Positions 36,374-46,954 of a stretch of DNA of 64,000 nucleotides are shown here, piece after piece. Source of the stretch: Methanosarcina barkeri str. Wiesmoor (GTDB lineage: Archaea > Halobacteriota > Methanosarcinia > Methanosarcinales > Methanosarcinaceae). Below the pieces are notes generated by a model. It was not told where the DNA came from. It did not search any database and saw nothing but the letters and a program-made list of their open reading frames with translations. The translations under genes and the position numbers were made by a program. The stretch spans positions 1,488,001-1,552,000 of the forward strand of contig NZ_CP009526.1 in assembly GCF_000969985.1 (NCBI RefSeq), in the 5' to 3' direction. Every line of letters begins with the position of its first letter. The stretch's first letter is position 1.

Positions 36374-36747
36374 AAGTCAGCCGTACTTCAGGTTCCAGGG
36401 TCTCAAAGTATGCTTTTCAGGAAGCAAAGAGACGCAACTTTGATGTGATCATGGAAAGAAAGCTGAGAACTCAGGTGGTTTTTGAGTGTTTGAGATAGAT
36501 TTATGGTGGTTAGAGCAAAAAGGAGACAAAATGAGAGAAATGTTGAGTTTAAATCAACAGCTTGCTTTCTAATGCATTTATGCTTCTTTTTGTATCCTTT
36601 CAAGTAATCGCTATTTATATGTGTAATATCTTCTCAAGTAATTGTTTTATACGTGCAATATTTTCTCAAATAATGCTTTATATGTAAAATATGCTTTCAA
36701 CATACTAGACATTACATTATCATACTGCTCTGCTGTGAGAATCATGC

Positions 36748-36804
36748 TTTGCTATAGCAAATATTTACATTGTTAAGCTCTGGTTACTTCTTTGCTATAG
36801 CAAA
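36748..36804. promoter_or_regulatory. Paired 14-bp palindromes upstream of abcE1
   Basis: The perfect palindrome TTTGCTATAGCAAA occurs at 36748-36761 and 36791-36804, 43 bases (about four helical turns) apart. It sits within a longer direct repeat that also contains ATTTACATTG and AAGCTCT. The position, 100-160 bases before the abcE1 start, suits an operator for a dimeric repressor or activator. Confidence 0.5.
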
Positions 36805-36906
36805 CATTTACATTGCTAAGCTCTAGTTACGCTTGAAAATTATATCAAGCGCTTCATTTAATATTATTTGACAACTTAAAGAAAAACGTAATTTTCGGGG
36901 ACTATT

Positions 36907-38673
36907 ATGAGAATTGCTATACTTAATAAAGATAAGTGTCAGCCCAGACAGTGTAGTAAGGAGTGCGAGAAATACTGTCCGAGGGTTCGAACAGGGGATG
37001 AAACGATTGTTTTTGAAGAAGACGGAAAGCCCGTAATTTCCGAAGAATTATGTGTGGGTTGCGGAATTTGCGTCCACAAATGCCCTTTTAAAGCCATTAT
37101 GATCATAGGGCTTCCTGAAACTCTGACAGAGCCTACTCACAGGTACGGAGTAAATGGTTTTGCCCTCTTCGGACTGCCTGTACCCAGGGTGGGAAAAGTA
37201 ACAGGGATTCTTGGCCCTAATGGGATAGGAAAAAGTACGTCCGTCCAGATCCTTTCAGGAACTTTGATCCCTAATTTCGGACAGGAAAAAGGCGATTGGG
37301 ATACTGTGCTTGAACACTATGCTGGAACTGCACTTTATGACTACTTCAAAGATGTCGTGGATGGGAAAGTTAAGGTTTCCCAGAAACCCCAATACGTAGA
37401 CCTCATCCCTAAAGCTTTCAAAGGAAAAACCTCCGAACTGCTCGAAAATACCGATGAAAGAGGAGTCCTTGATGAGCTTATCGACTATCTTGATTTAAAC
37501 AGCATAGTTGACAGGAAAATCTCGGAATTAAGTGGTGGAGAGCTGCAGCGTGTGGCAATAGCAGCATGTGCTGCAAAGGATGCTCAGTTCTACTTCTTTG
37601 ACGAAATTAGCCCCTACCTTGACATCTACCAGAGGATTAACGTCGCCCGCCTGATCCAGGAAATCTCAAAGGACAGGACTGTACTCGTAGTAGAGCATGA
37701 CCTTGCACTCCTGGACATGCTCGCAGACGTCATTCACATTGCCTACGGAGAGCCTGCAGGTTTCGGTGTGGTTACTCTTCCGAAGAGTGTAAGGGTGGGA
37801 ATCAACCAGTACCTCAAAGGCTATCTCCCTGAAGAAAATATAAGGATCCGGCCTGAAGCCATTAAGTTTGAAGTCCATCCTCCAAGAGAAGACCACCACT
37901 TAAGGTCTATGGTTACCTTTAATGGTTTTTCAAAGAAATTTGGAGACGGCTTCTCCCTGAAAGCCGCAGGCGGCAGTCTTCGAGAAGGCGAGGTGCTCGG
38001 AGTAGTGGGCCCTAACGGGATAGGAAAGTCAACCTTCGTAAAAGTGCTTGCAGGGGAAATCAAACCTGATGAGGGCGATCCGGGCATAGATGTCAAAATA
38101 TCTTACAAGCCTCAGTATATTAAAGCCGATATTCCTGTTCGCGTGCAGGACTTCCTGCGCGGGATCTCAAAGCATTTTGGAACCAGCTACTATGAGGTAG
38201 AGATTGCAAACCCACTCCAGCTTGATAAGATATATGACAACATGCTTACAGACCTTAGTGGTGGAGAACTGCAAAGAGTTGCGATTGCGGCCTGCCTTTC
38301 TCAGGAAGCCGACCTCTATATCCTGGACGAACCCAGCGCTCACCTGGACGTAGAACAGCGTTCCATGGTCACAAAAGTCCTCAACCGCTTTGCCGAAAAC
38401 AACAACAAGACAGCCCTTGTAGTAGACCACGATATCTACATGATAGATATGCTGAGCCAGAGACTCGTGGTTTTTGAAGGCAAACCTTCGGTATACGGTG
38501 AAGCGCATGGCCCATTCAGCATGGAAGATGGTATGAATAGATTCCTGAAAAACCTGGGCATAACCTTCCGCAGGGACGAGGAAACAAGGCGTCCACGTGT
38601 GAATAATCTGGGCTCAAGGCTTGATCGGGAACAAAAAGAGAGTGGAAATTACTATTACTCAGCAGGTGATTAA
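36907..38673 (+). CDS. abcE1: ABCE1/Rli1 ribosome-recycling ATPase
   Basis: The protein splits ribosomal subunits after termination. The 588-residue protein has the N-terminal iron-sulfur domain with CQPRQCSKECEKYCP and CVGCGICVHKCPFKAI (eight cysteines, two 4Fe-4S clusters). Two ABC domains follow, each with P-loop GPNGIGKST (near residues 103 and 369), signature LSGGELQRVAIAAC (near 208 and 451) and a hinge between. GGGGACT precedes ATG 36907. Two palindromes upstream may regulate it. The 3' end is tandemly duplicated across the stop codon. Confidence 0.97.
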   Translation: MRIAILNKDKCQPRQCSKECEKYCPRVRTGDETIVFEEDGKPVISEELCVGCGICVHKCPFKAIMIIGLPETLTEPTHRYGVNGFALFGLPVPRVGKVTGILGPNGIGKSTSVQILSGTLIPNFGQEKGDWDTVLEHYAGTALYDYFKDVVDGKVKVSQKPQYVDLIPKAFKGKTSELLENTDERGVLDELIDYLDLNSIVDRKISELSGGELQRVAIAACAAKDAQFYFFDEISPYLDIYQRINVARLIQEISKDRTVLVVEHDLALLDMLADVIHIAYGEPAGFGVVTLPKSVRVGINQYLKGYLPEENIRIRPEAIKFEVHPPREDHHLRSMVTFNGFSKKFGDGFSLKAAGGSLREGEVLGVVGPNGIGKSTFVKVLAGEIKPDEGDPGIDVKISYKPQYIKADIPVRVQDFLRGISKHFGTSYYEVEIANPLQLDKIYDNMLTDLSGGELQRVAIAACLSQEADLYILDEPSAHLDVEQRSMVTKVLNRFAENNNKTALVVDHDIYMIDMLSQRLVVFEGKPSVYGEAHGPFSMEDGMNRFLKNLGITFRRDEETRRPRVNNLGSRLDREQKESGNYYYSAGD

Positions 38674-38689
38674 CTCAGCAGGTGATTAA
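38658..38689 (+). repeat. 16-bp tandem duplication across the abcE1 stop codon
   Basis: CTCAGCAGGTGATTAA (the last four codons and the stop) is repeated exactly at 38674-38689. Confidence 0.95.
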
Positions 38690-38903
38690 ATTCAGAATTA
38701 GTTACTTTAATAAGTGATGTTGAATAAGTTATGTCCGATAAATCATAAAAGTTGGAAAAATACAAAAAGTTGAGGTTCCCTTAATAGAGAATCAGAGTTT
38801 TTGCAGAGACTTTTGAAGAGGTTTCTGCAGATACCAACTTTTTCGATACTGGCATTCAATTCCAAAATAGTTTTTTATCTAATGTGTGAGTTTCTGATTT
38901 TCA

Positions 38904-41093
38904 ATGAAGATAGAAAGTCTCGATCTGCCCGATGAAGTAAAGCAGTTTTATCTCAATTCCGGAATTATGGAACTTTATCCTCCTCAGGCCGAAGCCGTGG
39001 AAAAAGGTCTGCTTGAAGGAAGAAACCTGCTTGCTGCAATCCCTACAGCTTCAGGGAAGACTCTCCTTGCCGAGCTTGCAATGTTGAAATCCATCCTTGC
39101 AGGAGGAAAGGCGCTCTATATCGTGCCTCTCAGAGCTCTTGCTTCCGAGAAATTCAGGCGGTTTAGGGAGTTTTCGGAACTTGGAATAAGGGTTGGGATC
39201 TCTACAGGGGACTATGACCTGCGGGACGAGGGACTCGGAGTAAACGACATTATTGTTGCAACCTCCGAGAAAACCGATTCCCTTCTCAGAAACGAGACCG
39301 TCTGGATGCAGGAAATTTCAGTTGTTGTGGCAGACGAGGTTCATCTCATAGACTCACCGGATAGGGGCCCTACGCTTGAGGTTACCCTTGCAAAGCTTCG
39401 GAAAATGAATCCTTCCTGTCAGATCCTTGCATTATCTGCAACTGTCGGGAATGCCGACGAACTAGCAGTCTGGCTGGAAGCCGAGCTTGTAGTAAGTGAA
39501 TGGAGGCCTACTGAGCTTCTTGAAGGGGTATTCTTTAATGGGACTTTCTATTGCAAAGATAGGGAAAAAACTGTTGAGCAGTCCACAAAAGACGAAGCCG
39601 TGAACCTTGCGCTGGATACCCTCAAAAAAGATGGGCAGTGTCTGGTTTTTGAAAGCAGCAGAAAAAACTGCATGGCTTTTGCAAAAAAGGCAGCTTCAAC
39701 TGTTAAAAAGACTCTGTCAGCAGAAGATAGGAATGCACTTGCAGGAATTGCAGACGAGATCCTTGAAAACAGTGAAACCGATACTTCAACGAACCTTGCA
39801 GTCTGTATTCGTTCAGGAACAGCTTTTCATCATGCAGGCCTCACCACGCCTTTAAGAGAACTTGTGGAGGACGGTTTCAGGGCTGGGAGGATAAAGTTGA
39901 TTTCCAGCACTCCTACTCTCGCAGCCGGGCTTAACCTGCCTGCGCGGCGTGTGATTATCCGAAATTATCGGCGCTATTCTTCTGAAGACGGAATGCAGCC
40001 TATTCCTGTACTCGAGTACAAACAGATGGCAGGCAGGGCAGGCAGGCCGAGGCTTGACCCGTACGGAGAAGCCGTGCTTGTTGCAAAATCATATAAGGAG
40101 TTTGTTTTCCTTTTTGAAAACTATATCGAAGCCAACGCCGAAGATATCTGGTCCAAGCTCGGAACCGAAAATGCTCTCAGGACCCATGTGCTCTCTACGA
40201 TCTCTAACGGTTTTGCGCGGACATATGATGAACTCATGGATTTTCTGGAGGCAACATTTTTTGCTTTCCAGTACTCGAACTTCGGGCTTTCTACGGTTGT
40301 GAACGAATGCCTTAACTTTTTGCGTCAGGAAGGGATGCTTGAGAAAGACGATGCCCTCATCCCTACAAGCTTCGGCAAACTTGTCTCAAGGCTCTATATC
40401 GACCCCCTGTCAGCTGCCAGGATTGCAAAGGGCCTGAAAGGGGCAAAGAGCCTGAGTGAGCTTACCCTGCTGCATCTGGTGTGCAGCACACCTGACATGC
40501 GCCTGCTTTACATGCGGAGCCATGATTATCAGGATATCAACGATTATGTAATGGCTCATGCGAGTGAATTTGTAAAGGTGCCCAGTCCCTTCGATACTAC
40601 GGAATATGAATGGTTCCTTGGGGAAGTCAAGACTTCCCTCCTTCTGCTTGACTGGATCCATGAAAAATCTGAAAACGAGATTTGCTTAAAGTTCGGCACT
40701 GGGGAAGGTGACATTCATTCAATTGCGGATATTGCGGAATGGATAATGCACGTCACCTCTCAACTTGCCGGGCTCCTTGACCTCAAAGGTGCAAGAGAAG
40801 CCGCAGAACTTGAAAAGAGGATACATTACGGAGCAGCCCCTGAACTTATAGATCTGCTCAATATCAGAGGTATAGGGCGCGTGAGAGCAAGGAAACTCTA
40901 TGAGGCAGGCTTCAAATCCTCTGCAGAGCTTGCAGAAGTTGATCCTGAAAAAGTTGCTGCTCTTCTTGGGCCGAAAATTGCAGACCGGATTTTTAAGCAG
41001 ATCAGGGGTAGAGGGACATCTTCTGGAATTATTGCTTCTGAACCTCCTGAGAAAAGTCCGTATTCTGGGCAAAAAACAATTAGTGATTATTGA
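38904..41093 (+). CDS. hel308: Hel308/Hjm DNA helicase
   Basis: Hel308 is a 3'-5' superfamily 2 helicase that acts at stalled replication forks. The 729-residue protein has Walker A IPTASGKT (46-53), DEVH (~144-147), [24 protein letters not shown] and [10 protein letters not shown]. The winged-helix and ratchet domains follow, then a helix-hairpin-helix ([19 protein letters not shown]). The protein ends GQKTISDY, which resembles a PCNA-binding box with one aromatic residue. No operon partner is seen; hisD is 388 bp away. Confidence 0.96.
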   Translation: MKIESLDLPDEVKQFYLNSGIMELYPPQAEAVEKGLLEGRNLLAAIPTASGKTLLAELAMLKSILAGGKALYIVPLRALASEKFRRFREFSELGIRVGISTGDYDLRDEGLGVNDIIVATSEKTDSLLRNETVWMQEISVVVADEVHLIDSPDRGPTLEVTLAKLRKMNPSCQILALSATVGNADELAVWLEAELVVSEWRPTELLEGVFFNGTFYCKDREKTVEQSTKDEAVNLALDTLKKDGQCLVFESSRKNCMAFAKKAASTVKKTLSAEDRNALAGIADEILENSETDTSTNLAVCIRSGTAFHHAGLTTPLRELVEDGFRAGRIKLISSTPTLAAGLNLPARRVIIRNYRRYSSEDGMQPIPVLEYKQMAGRAGRPRLDPYGEAVLVAKSYKEFVFLFENYIEANAEDIWSKLGTENALRTHVLSTISNGFARTYDELMDFLEATFFAFQYSNFGLSTVVNECLNFLRQEGMLEKDDALIPTSFGKLVSRLYIDPLSAARIAKGLKGAKSLSELTLLHLVCSTPDMRLLYMRSHDYQDINDYVMAHASEFVKVPSPFDTTEYEWFLGEVKTSLLLLDWIHEKSENEICLKFGTGEGDIHSIADIAEWIMHVTSQLAGLLDLKGAREAAELEKRIHYGAAPELIDLLNIRGIGRVRARKLYEAGFKSSAELAEVDPEKVAALLGPKIADRIFKQIRGRGTSSGIIASEPPEKSPYSGQKTISDY

Positions 41094-41288
41094 TTTTACC
41101 TGCCTCATTTCTTTTAATTTTACAAATCAGGTATTCTTTACGGTTTATCTCTATTAATGGGCTCAGTAAGGGATAAAATATTAAATGAGAGCAGGGATTT
41201 AATTGAATCGGAGTATCAAGTTAATCAATTATCCTCTTATTCGGTTCTCAGATTACCGATTACTAATTTGTAGTAGAGTCGATTTATA

Positions 41289-41432
41289 TTGGATCTGAGT
41301 AGTCAGTTTATATTGGATTTGAGTAGTCAGTTTATATTGGATTTGAGTAGTCAGTTTATATTGGATTTGAGTAGTCAGTTTATATTGGATTTGAGTAGTC
41401 AGTTTATATTGGATTTGAGTAGTCAGTTTATA
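41289..41432. repeat. 24-bp tandem repeat, 6 copies, before hisD
   Basis: Six copies of a 24-bp unit beginning TTGGATTTGAGTAGTCAG end 49 bases before hisD. Frames through the repeat (DLSSQFIL on plus, QYKLTTQI on minus) are not genes. The array must lie in or next to the hisD promoter or leader. Confidence 0.95.
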
Positions 41433-41481
41433 CAAATTTCAGATTTCAACCTGTATCAGATTTTATCAGGTTCTTTTAGAG

Positions 41482-42783
41482 ATGGTCATGATGTTATTCA
41501 AAAAGTTGTCTGATGTTTCGGAAGCTGAAATGCAGAAATTGCTCTCCCGGGGTTCCGGGCTTGAGGACGTAGCAAAAACCGTTTCAACCGTGCTTTCGGA
41601 TGTGCGTACCAAAGGAGATTCCGCGCTCAGGGAATATACGGCTAAGTTCGATAAAGTTGAACTTGCAAACTTTGGGGTAAGTGAGGAGGAATTTCAACAG
41701 GCTCTTTCCGGCATAAGTCCAGAACTTCTGGATCACCTTAAATCCGCAGCTGCAAACATACGGGCTTTCCATGAAGCTCAGCTTCCGAAAGCTACCTGGT
41801 TTATGGAACTCAAACCAGGGATCGTGCTGGGTCAAAAGGCAACACCTCTGGAAAGTGTAGGTGCGTATGCTCCAGGAGGGCGGGCATCCTATCCTTCAAC
41901 CGTGCTCATGACTGTAATCCCTGCCAGGGTTGCAGGTGTAGAGCAGGTTATAGTGTGTACGCCTCCAAGGCCGGATGGCTCCGTACACCCGCTTACACTT
42001 GCCGCTGCAAAGGTTGCAGGGGCGGACAAAGTGTTCAAGCTTGGAGGTGTGCAGGCTATAGGGTCAATGGCTTATGGGACTGAAACAGTTCCTAAGGTGG
42101 ATAAAATCGTAGGGCCTGGAAATGTTTTTGTCACAGCTGCCAAAATGCAGATCAGGGATGTTGCAGAAATTGATTTTCCGGCCGGCCCAAGCGAAGTACT
42201 CATTATTGCAGATGAGTCCGCAGATGCCGTTATGGTCGCCTCGGATATTCTTGCACAATCCGAACACGATCCAAATTCGGTTTCGATACTCGTCACAGGT
42301 TCGGATACGCTGGCAGAAGCTGTAAAAAGAGAGGTTCTGGTTCAGGCGGAACAGGCTGCAAGAAGCAGTATTATAAAATCTTCTCTTGAAAATGCCGCAA
42401 TTCTTATTGCAGATTCCCTGGAACAATGTATTGGCTTTAGCAATAAATTTGCTCCCGAACACCTTGAGATAATGGTAGCGGACCCGGATTTTGTACTTGA
42501 CAGGATTAAAAACGCAGGATCGATTTTTATAGGAAACTATTCTCCTGTCCCTGTTGGGGATTATGCCTCAGGTACAAATCACGTGCTCCCCACATCTGGA
42601 TATGCCAGAGTTTATTCTGGTCTGAATATAAACCATTTTATTAAATACTCAAGTATTCAGAGAATCAGTAAGAGTGGGCTTGAAAGTCTAAAAGAAACTG
42701 TAATCGCATTAGCCGAGGAAGAGGGTCTACAGGCACATGCTGATGCTATTAGAACTCGTTTTGGGTATAAACCCTCTAAATAA
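41482..42783 (+). CDS. hisD: Histidinol dehydrogenase
   Basis: HisD performs the last two oxidations of histidine synthesis, using NAD and zinc. The 433-residue protein includes [53 protein letters not shown] and the active-site region [10 protein letters not shown]. Length is normal. The start could be ATG 41482, 41488 or 41491; [14 protein letters not shown] from the last is the best-looking N-terminus. No other his genes are adjacent. Confidence 0.96.
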   Translation: MVMMLFKKLSDVSEAEMQKLLSRGSGLEDVAKTVSTVLSDVRTKGDSALREYTAKFDKVELANFGVSEEEFQQALSGISPELLDHLKSAAANIRAFHEAQLPKATWFMELKPGIVLGQKATPLESVGAYAPGGRASYPSTVLMTVIPARVAGVEQVIVCTPPRPDGSVHPLTLAAAKVAGADKVFKLGGVQAIGSMAYGTETVPKVDKIVGPGNVFVTAAKMQIRDVAEIDFPAGPSEVLIIADESADAVMVASDILAQSEHDPNSVSILVTGSDTLAEAVKREVLVQAEQAARSSIIKSSLENAAILIADSLEQCIGFSNKFAPEHLEIMVADPDFVLDRIKNAGSIFIGNYSPVPVGDYASGTNHVLPTSGYARVYSGLNINHFIKYSSIQRISKSGLESLKETVIALAEEEGLQAHADAIRTRFGYKPSK

Positions 42784-42884
42784 TATATTGGCTAATCGAT
42801 ATGTATTTAAAATGTAAATGCGTAAACGAAATTTGATTTTTAAATAAATGAAAATCTAATTATTAAATAAGGAGTGGGGATAGT

Positions 42885-43292
42885 ATGAAGATAAGAGTAG
42901 TTAGTTCACGGGAGGAAATTCCTACCCTGAACCCTAATGAAAGGGTTATCCATCTTGCTTTCAGACCGTCTAACAAAGATGTATTCATGCTTGCAGAAAC
43001 ATGTCCGAAAATTGAAGCTATACAGCTTCCTAAATCTTACAGAAGGACGGTTTCCAAGTCGATTGAAATGTTTCTTGAGATGCAGAAGATAAATCTTCTG
43101 GAAGGCGATGTATGGGGACACAGGAAAGACATAAACGAATACTATAATGTCTCTCAGAATGTTCTGGAGAAAATTCAGGAATTAAAAGCCGACCGCTTTA
43201 CTAATGAGGTCATTGCTGAAAAGCTTTCCAGGGAAAGTAAATTGAATTCGGATATGATCCTATATATCCTGAGCAAAAAAATTGTGGATTAA
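42885..43292 (+). CDS. DUF1699-like protein, copy 1
   Basis: The 135-residue protein resembles the DUF1699 family of methanosarcinal archaea, of unknown function. It begins MKIRVVSSREEIPTLNPNER. The middle has the strongly conserved GDVWGHRKDINEYY. The C-terminus (FTNEVIAEKLSRESKLNSDM) looks like a helix-turn-helix, so DNA or RNA binding is possible but unproven. AAGGAG lies about 10 bases before ATG 42885. A paralog starts 487 bases downstream in the same direction, separated by a 10-bp-period repeat. Confidence 0.8.
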   Translation: MKIRVVSSREEIPTLNPNERVIHLAFRPSNKDVFMLAETCPKIEAIQLPKSYRRTVSKSIEMFLEMQKINLLEGDVWGHRKDINEYYNVSQNVLEKIQELKADRFTNEVIAEKLSRESKLNSDMILYILSKKIVD

Positions 43293-43450
43293 TCTGTTAA
43301 TTCTTTCTCCATCTTCTGGATATATTTCAGGATATGACTTTTTCAAGTCTTATCCTGTGCAGGGTGGTGGACAGGAATAAATGGATATCTCTTCGAAAAA
43401 GGGTACATGGACAGATCTCCAAACAGAAATTGATAGACATAAAATAAAAA

Positions 43451-43530
43451 TAATATAAAATAAGCTAAAATGAGTTAAAATAAACTAAAATGAGTTAAAA
43501 TAATATAAAATAAGTTAAAATAAACTAAGT
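43451..43530. repeat. 10-bp repeat with phased A-tracts
   Basis: Eight units of TAARYTAAAA type (TAATATAAAA, TAAGCTAAAA, TGAGTTAAAA and so on) place an A4 run every 10 bases, an arrangement expected to bend DNA. It lies about 250 bp upstream of the second DUF1699-like gene. Confidence 0.9.
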
Positions 43531-43778
43531 CAAAACTAAAACCTTTAAAAAGGGTCTGATGTTTCTAAAACTTTCAAAGTTTGAACCCTTCTTTAAGATG
43601 GAATTCCGAATTGGAACTTCCATCTAATCTGTACTTTTCTGTTTTCTACGCATACTTCTTTTTAAGTATTCTCAAATTAACGGGACAAAATCAACGAGTG
43701 TACAAGAAAATTATTTAAATAAAGTAGTGTAACTTATTTCATTGATTATTTAGTTACGTTTTGGGTCGGGGGATCTAT

Positions 43779-44186
43779 ATGAGAATAAGAGTTATCAGTT
43801 CAAGAAATGAAATTCTGGCACTGAATCCAACTGAAAAAATCGTCCACTTTGCATTCAGGCCGTCAAATAAAGATATTTTTCTGCTTGTTGAGACCTGTCC
43901 GAAACTGGAGATAATTCAGCTTCCAAAGTCCTACATAAGGACAGTTTCAAGAGCTATAGAGATGTTTCTGGAAATGCAAAAGGTTCAGCTTATAGAAGGG
44001 GATGTATGGGGACACAGGAAAGACATTAATGAGTATTATACTGTTCCCCAATCCGTAATTTCAAAAATCAGAAGCATGAAAGCTGAAGGCATTCCCAATG
44101 AAAAAATTGCGGAGAAAGTAGCGCACGAGAGCAAACTTAGTCCTGAAATGGTTTTTTACATTTTGGACAGGAAATATTTAGAGTAA
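43779..44186 (+). CDS. DUF1699-like protein, copy 2
   Basis: This 135-residue paralog of the protein at 42885 is close in sequence (FRPSNKDIFLLVETCPKLE, GDVWGHRKDINEYYTV) and has the same helix-turn-helix-like end (IPNEKIAEKVAHESKLSPEM). ATG 43779 follows CGGGGGAT by 5-6 bases; an in-frame TTG at 43761 is less likely. The genes are separate transcription units by the size of the gap. The region downstream is a large repeat array. Confidence 0.8.
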   Translation: MRIRVISSRNEILALNPTEKIVHFAFRPSNKDIFLLVETCPKLEIIQLPKSYIRTVSRAIEMFLEMQKVQLIEGDVWGHRKDINEYYTVPQSVISKIRSMKAEGIPNEKIAEKVAHESKLSPEMVFYILDRKYLE

Positions 44187-44252
44187 GACATTAGTCTCCG
44201 TCCGAGTCCCGAAAGCCTTTTCAAAAAACTGCTTGCATGCAAGCTCTTTTAG

Positions 44253-44740
44253 AAAAGGCTTGACCGAAAACTCCAGTAAAACACCTTAGTCGGCGTGATC
44301 ACAACCCTTTTTAAAAAACTGTTTGCCTGCAACCCTTTTAAAAAAACGGTTTGCCTGCAACCCTTTTAAAAAAAGGCTTGACCGAAAACCCAGTAAAACA
44401 TCTTAGTCGGCGTGATCAACCGGCACAAAGGTTGCAGATCAACGGCTGTAGTGCAACCCTTTTGAAAAAAGGCTTGTCTATAAATCTTTTCAAAAAAGGT
44501 TTGATCAAAAACACGGCAACATTTGAGTTTGAAAGTCGTATCCCCAAACCCTATCGGCGTGAGCACAACCCTTTTTAAAAAACTGTTTGCCCGCAACCCT
44601 TTTAAAAAAAGGCTTGACCGAAAACTCCAGTAAAACACCTTAGTCGGCGTGATCACAACCCTTTTGAAAAAAGGCTTGACCGAAAACTCCAGTAAAACAC
44701 CTTAGTCGGCGTGATCAAACGGAGCAATGGTTGCGGCACA
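44253..44740. repeat. Long-unit tandem repeat array, five copies
   Basis: Units start AAAAGGCTTGACCGAAAACT and contain TTAGTCGGCGTGATCA. Starts are near 44253, 44371, 44494 (degenerate), 44607 and 44669, so the unit length varies from about 62 to 123. Between the cores lie runs such as AACCCTTTTTAAAAAACTGTT, in part self-complementary. No protein-like frame is consistent across units. Confidence 0.85.
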
Positions 44741-45170
44741 ACGGTTGCTGTACAACAATTGTGCTCAAGGGCTAGTTCAAATTCAGTATCAAGCGACAGA
44801 TTTCTAAATCGGACTATATATAGTCAACCGAGTGAAAAATTTTAAAAAATTAAAACGTTTCATAAAAAATCTTGTTTTTTTACGAAAAGTTCTTTCTATA
44901 TAAATTTATGCAAGCAAATATGTTTTCAATCTTAATTATTTAATTTTTAATTACTCTTAACTATCCTTGAGGCAAAACCATCCTGGAGTGTTGGTAACTT
45001 GAGGTTTCATGGAGTGCTCTCGAAACTTTCTTGGCTATATTTATACAGATTCAGTTTTTACAATGACTTTCGTCTCTATGCAGCAGTGCCGGAGAGGTAT
45101 GAGTTTACTGATTGTAGGATGCCTTTAAGGCATCCCGTTTGAATTTTATACTTACTTTTTTATTTTTCAA
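44741..45170. other. Gene-free region with a terminal hairpin
   Basis: The region is AT-rich, with TATA-like sequence near 44815 and 44897. A perfect hairpin GGATGCCTT-T-AAGGCATCC at 45117-45135 lies 41 bases past the trpB2 stop on the minus strand and may protect or end that mRNA. No gene is seen. Confidence 0.55.
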
Positions 45171-45175
45171 TTGTT

Positions 45176-46474
45176 TCAGGCAAGTTCTTTGTTGAAATAT
45201 TTGTCATATGAACTCATGTCGAAATGTCCGTGTCCACTCAGGTTGAAGAGAATTGTTTTTTCTTCTCCGGTTTGCTTGCATTTGATAGCTTCGTCGATTG
45301 CACAGCGGATAGCATGCGCGGATTCCGGAGCAGGGACTATGCCTTCAGTCCGTGCGAACTGCACAGCGGCATCAAATACAGGATACTGATCATATGAAAC
45401 GGCTTCGATAAACCCTTCATCACAGAGTTTACTTATGATTGGGGAGTCACCATGGTAACGGAGTCCGCCTGCGTGGATGGCAGGAGGCACATGTTTGTGT
45501 CCCAGGGTATACATTTTAAGAAGTGGGGTCATTTCCGCAGTGTCTCCGAAGTCGTACCTGTATTCTCCTTTGGTCAGGGACGGGCAGGCTGAGGGCTCGA
45601 CTGCAATTACTCTTGGATTCCTCTTTCCTTCAATCTTGTCTTTAATAAACTCAAGAGATATTCCCGCGAGGTTGCTTCCTCCTCCGCAGCAGCCTATAAC
45701 TATATCAGGATAGGTTTCAACTTGTTCAAGCTGCTTCTTGCATTCGGCCCCGATTATCGTCTGGTGGAGCATAACATGGTTGAGCACGCTTCCAAGGGAA
45801 TATTTAGTGCTATCGTGTGCGATTGCATCCTCTACGGCTTCACTGATTGCTATTCCCAGGCTTCCCGGTGTTTCCGGCTGCTCCTTCAGAATCTTTCTCC
45901 CGAATTCGGTATCTTCACTTGGCGAGGGCACAACATTTCCTCCCCAGATTGTTATCATGGATTTCCGGTAAGGTTTCTGGTAAAAACTGGAACGGACCAT
46001 ATAGACTTTACATTCGAGATCAAAATAATTGCAGGCAAGAGCCAATGCACTTCCCCACTGCCCTGCCCCTGTTTCGGTTGTGATCCTCTCGGTTCCTTCT
46101 TTCATATTATAGTAGGCCTGGGCAATTGAGGTATTTGTCTTATGGCTGCCTGCGGGGCTTACCCCTTCATTTTTATAGTATATCTTTGCAGGGGTTTTGA
46201 GAAGTTTTTCCAGCCTGTGAGCCCTGTAAAGAGGACTGGGTCTCCAGAGTCTGTAAATTTCAAGTATCTCTTCAGGGATATCAATAAACCTTTCACTGCT
46301 CATTTCCTGCTTGATAAGACCTTTTGGAAAAATAGGTTCAAGGGCTTCAGGGCTTATAGGCTCCCGGGTTCTTGGATCAAGAGGCGGCTCGATAGGAGAA
46401 GATAAGTCCGAAAGGACGTTATACCACTGTTTAGGCATTTCATTCTCGTCAAGGATAATCTTGGTCTGTTCCAT
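45176..46474 (-). CDS. trpB2: Tryptophan synthase beta chain 2
   Basis: The 432-residue protein is the TrpB2 form of the PLP-dependent beta subunit. It shows the N-terminal extension typical of TrpB2 ([14 protein letters not shown]), [16 protein letters not shown], the PLP lysine in [24 protein letters not shown] and the phosphate-binding [10 protein letters not shown]. TrpB2 works without a tight TrpA complex and may rescue free indole. No trpA is nearby. GGAG stands about 8 bases before ATG 46474. The gene is monocistronic. Confidence 0.95.
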   Translation of the reverse strand: MEQTKIILDENEMPKQWYNVLSDLSSPIEPPLDPRTREPISPEALEPIFPKGLIKQEMSSERFIDIPEEILEIYRLWRPSPLYRAHRLEKLLKTPAKIYYKNEGVSPAGSHKTNTSIAQAYYNMKEGTERITTETGAGQWGSALALACNYFDLECKVYMVRSSFYQKPYRKSMITIWGGNVVPSPSEDTEFGRKILKEQPETPGSLGIAISEAVEDAIAHDSTKYSLGSVLNHVMLHQTIIGAECKKQLEQVETYPDIVIGCCGGGSNLAGISLEFIKDKIEGKRNPRVIAVEPSACPSLTKGEYRYDFGDTAEMTPLLKMYTLGHKHVPPAIHAGGLRYHGDSPIISKLCDEGFIEAVSYDQYPVFDAAVQFARTEGIVPAPESAHAIRCAIDEAIKCKQTGEEKTILFNLSGHGHFDMSSYDKYFNKELA

Positions 46475-46794
46475 AGGTTTTCTCCGTCATTCGTTTATGC
46501 ACAAGTTAGTACTTCGCCGTATATAATTGTTATTTACTTTACATTTAAGGAGTTCACATCCCATTTATGTACTTTTGGGAATAAGATGTTTGAAGGAAAG
46601 TTACTTATCAAAAATAAGGCCTGAAAAAAGAAAGGCTGCCAGAAACTGGAATCGAAAAAAGGAAAAACAGCTAAGCAAAAACCGGGAAAAAAGTAAAGAG
46701 AACAGAAATAAAAGTAAAAAGAACAGAAATAGGAACCAAATAAAAAAAATGTCAGAATTTCTCAATTCTAAAAAAGTTTGATTCTAAAAATCTT
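46475..46794. other. Intergenic, low-complexity
   Basis: This upstream region of trpB2 contains a lysine- and asparagine-coding low-complexity run (46620-46760). An open frame across it (KSKENRNKSKKNRNRN) has no start signal or homology and is probably chance. Confidence 0.45.
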
Positions 46795-46899
46795 CACTTG
46801 ACATTCTAAAAGTTTCACTTTATATTCTGAGAATTTAACTTGACATTCTGAGAGTTTCACTTGACATTCTAAGAGTTTCACTTGACATTCTAAGAGTTT
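46795..46899. repeat. 21-bp tandem repeat, 5 copies
   Basis: Five copies of a 21-bp unit starting CACTTGACATTCTAAGAG lie just past the 3' end of thiDN. The last two are identical. Confidence 0.9.
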
Positions 46900-46954
46900 C
46901 ACTTAATTTTAAGATGGCTTATAGATTACTGAAATTCTTGATTCTTAACCGGAT

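Noticed and set aside
46527-46781. 84-residue Lys/Asn-rich protein
   Set aside because: The low-complexity A-rich run gives KSKENRNK-type sequence in frame by composition. No start signal is seen.
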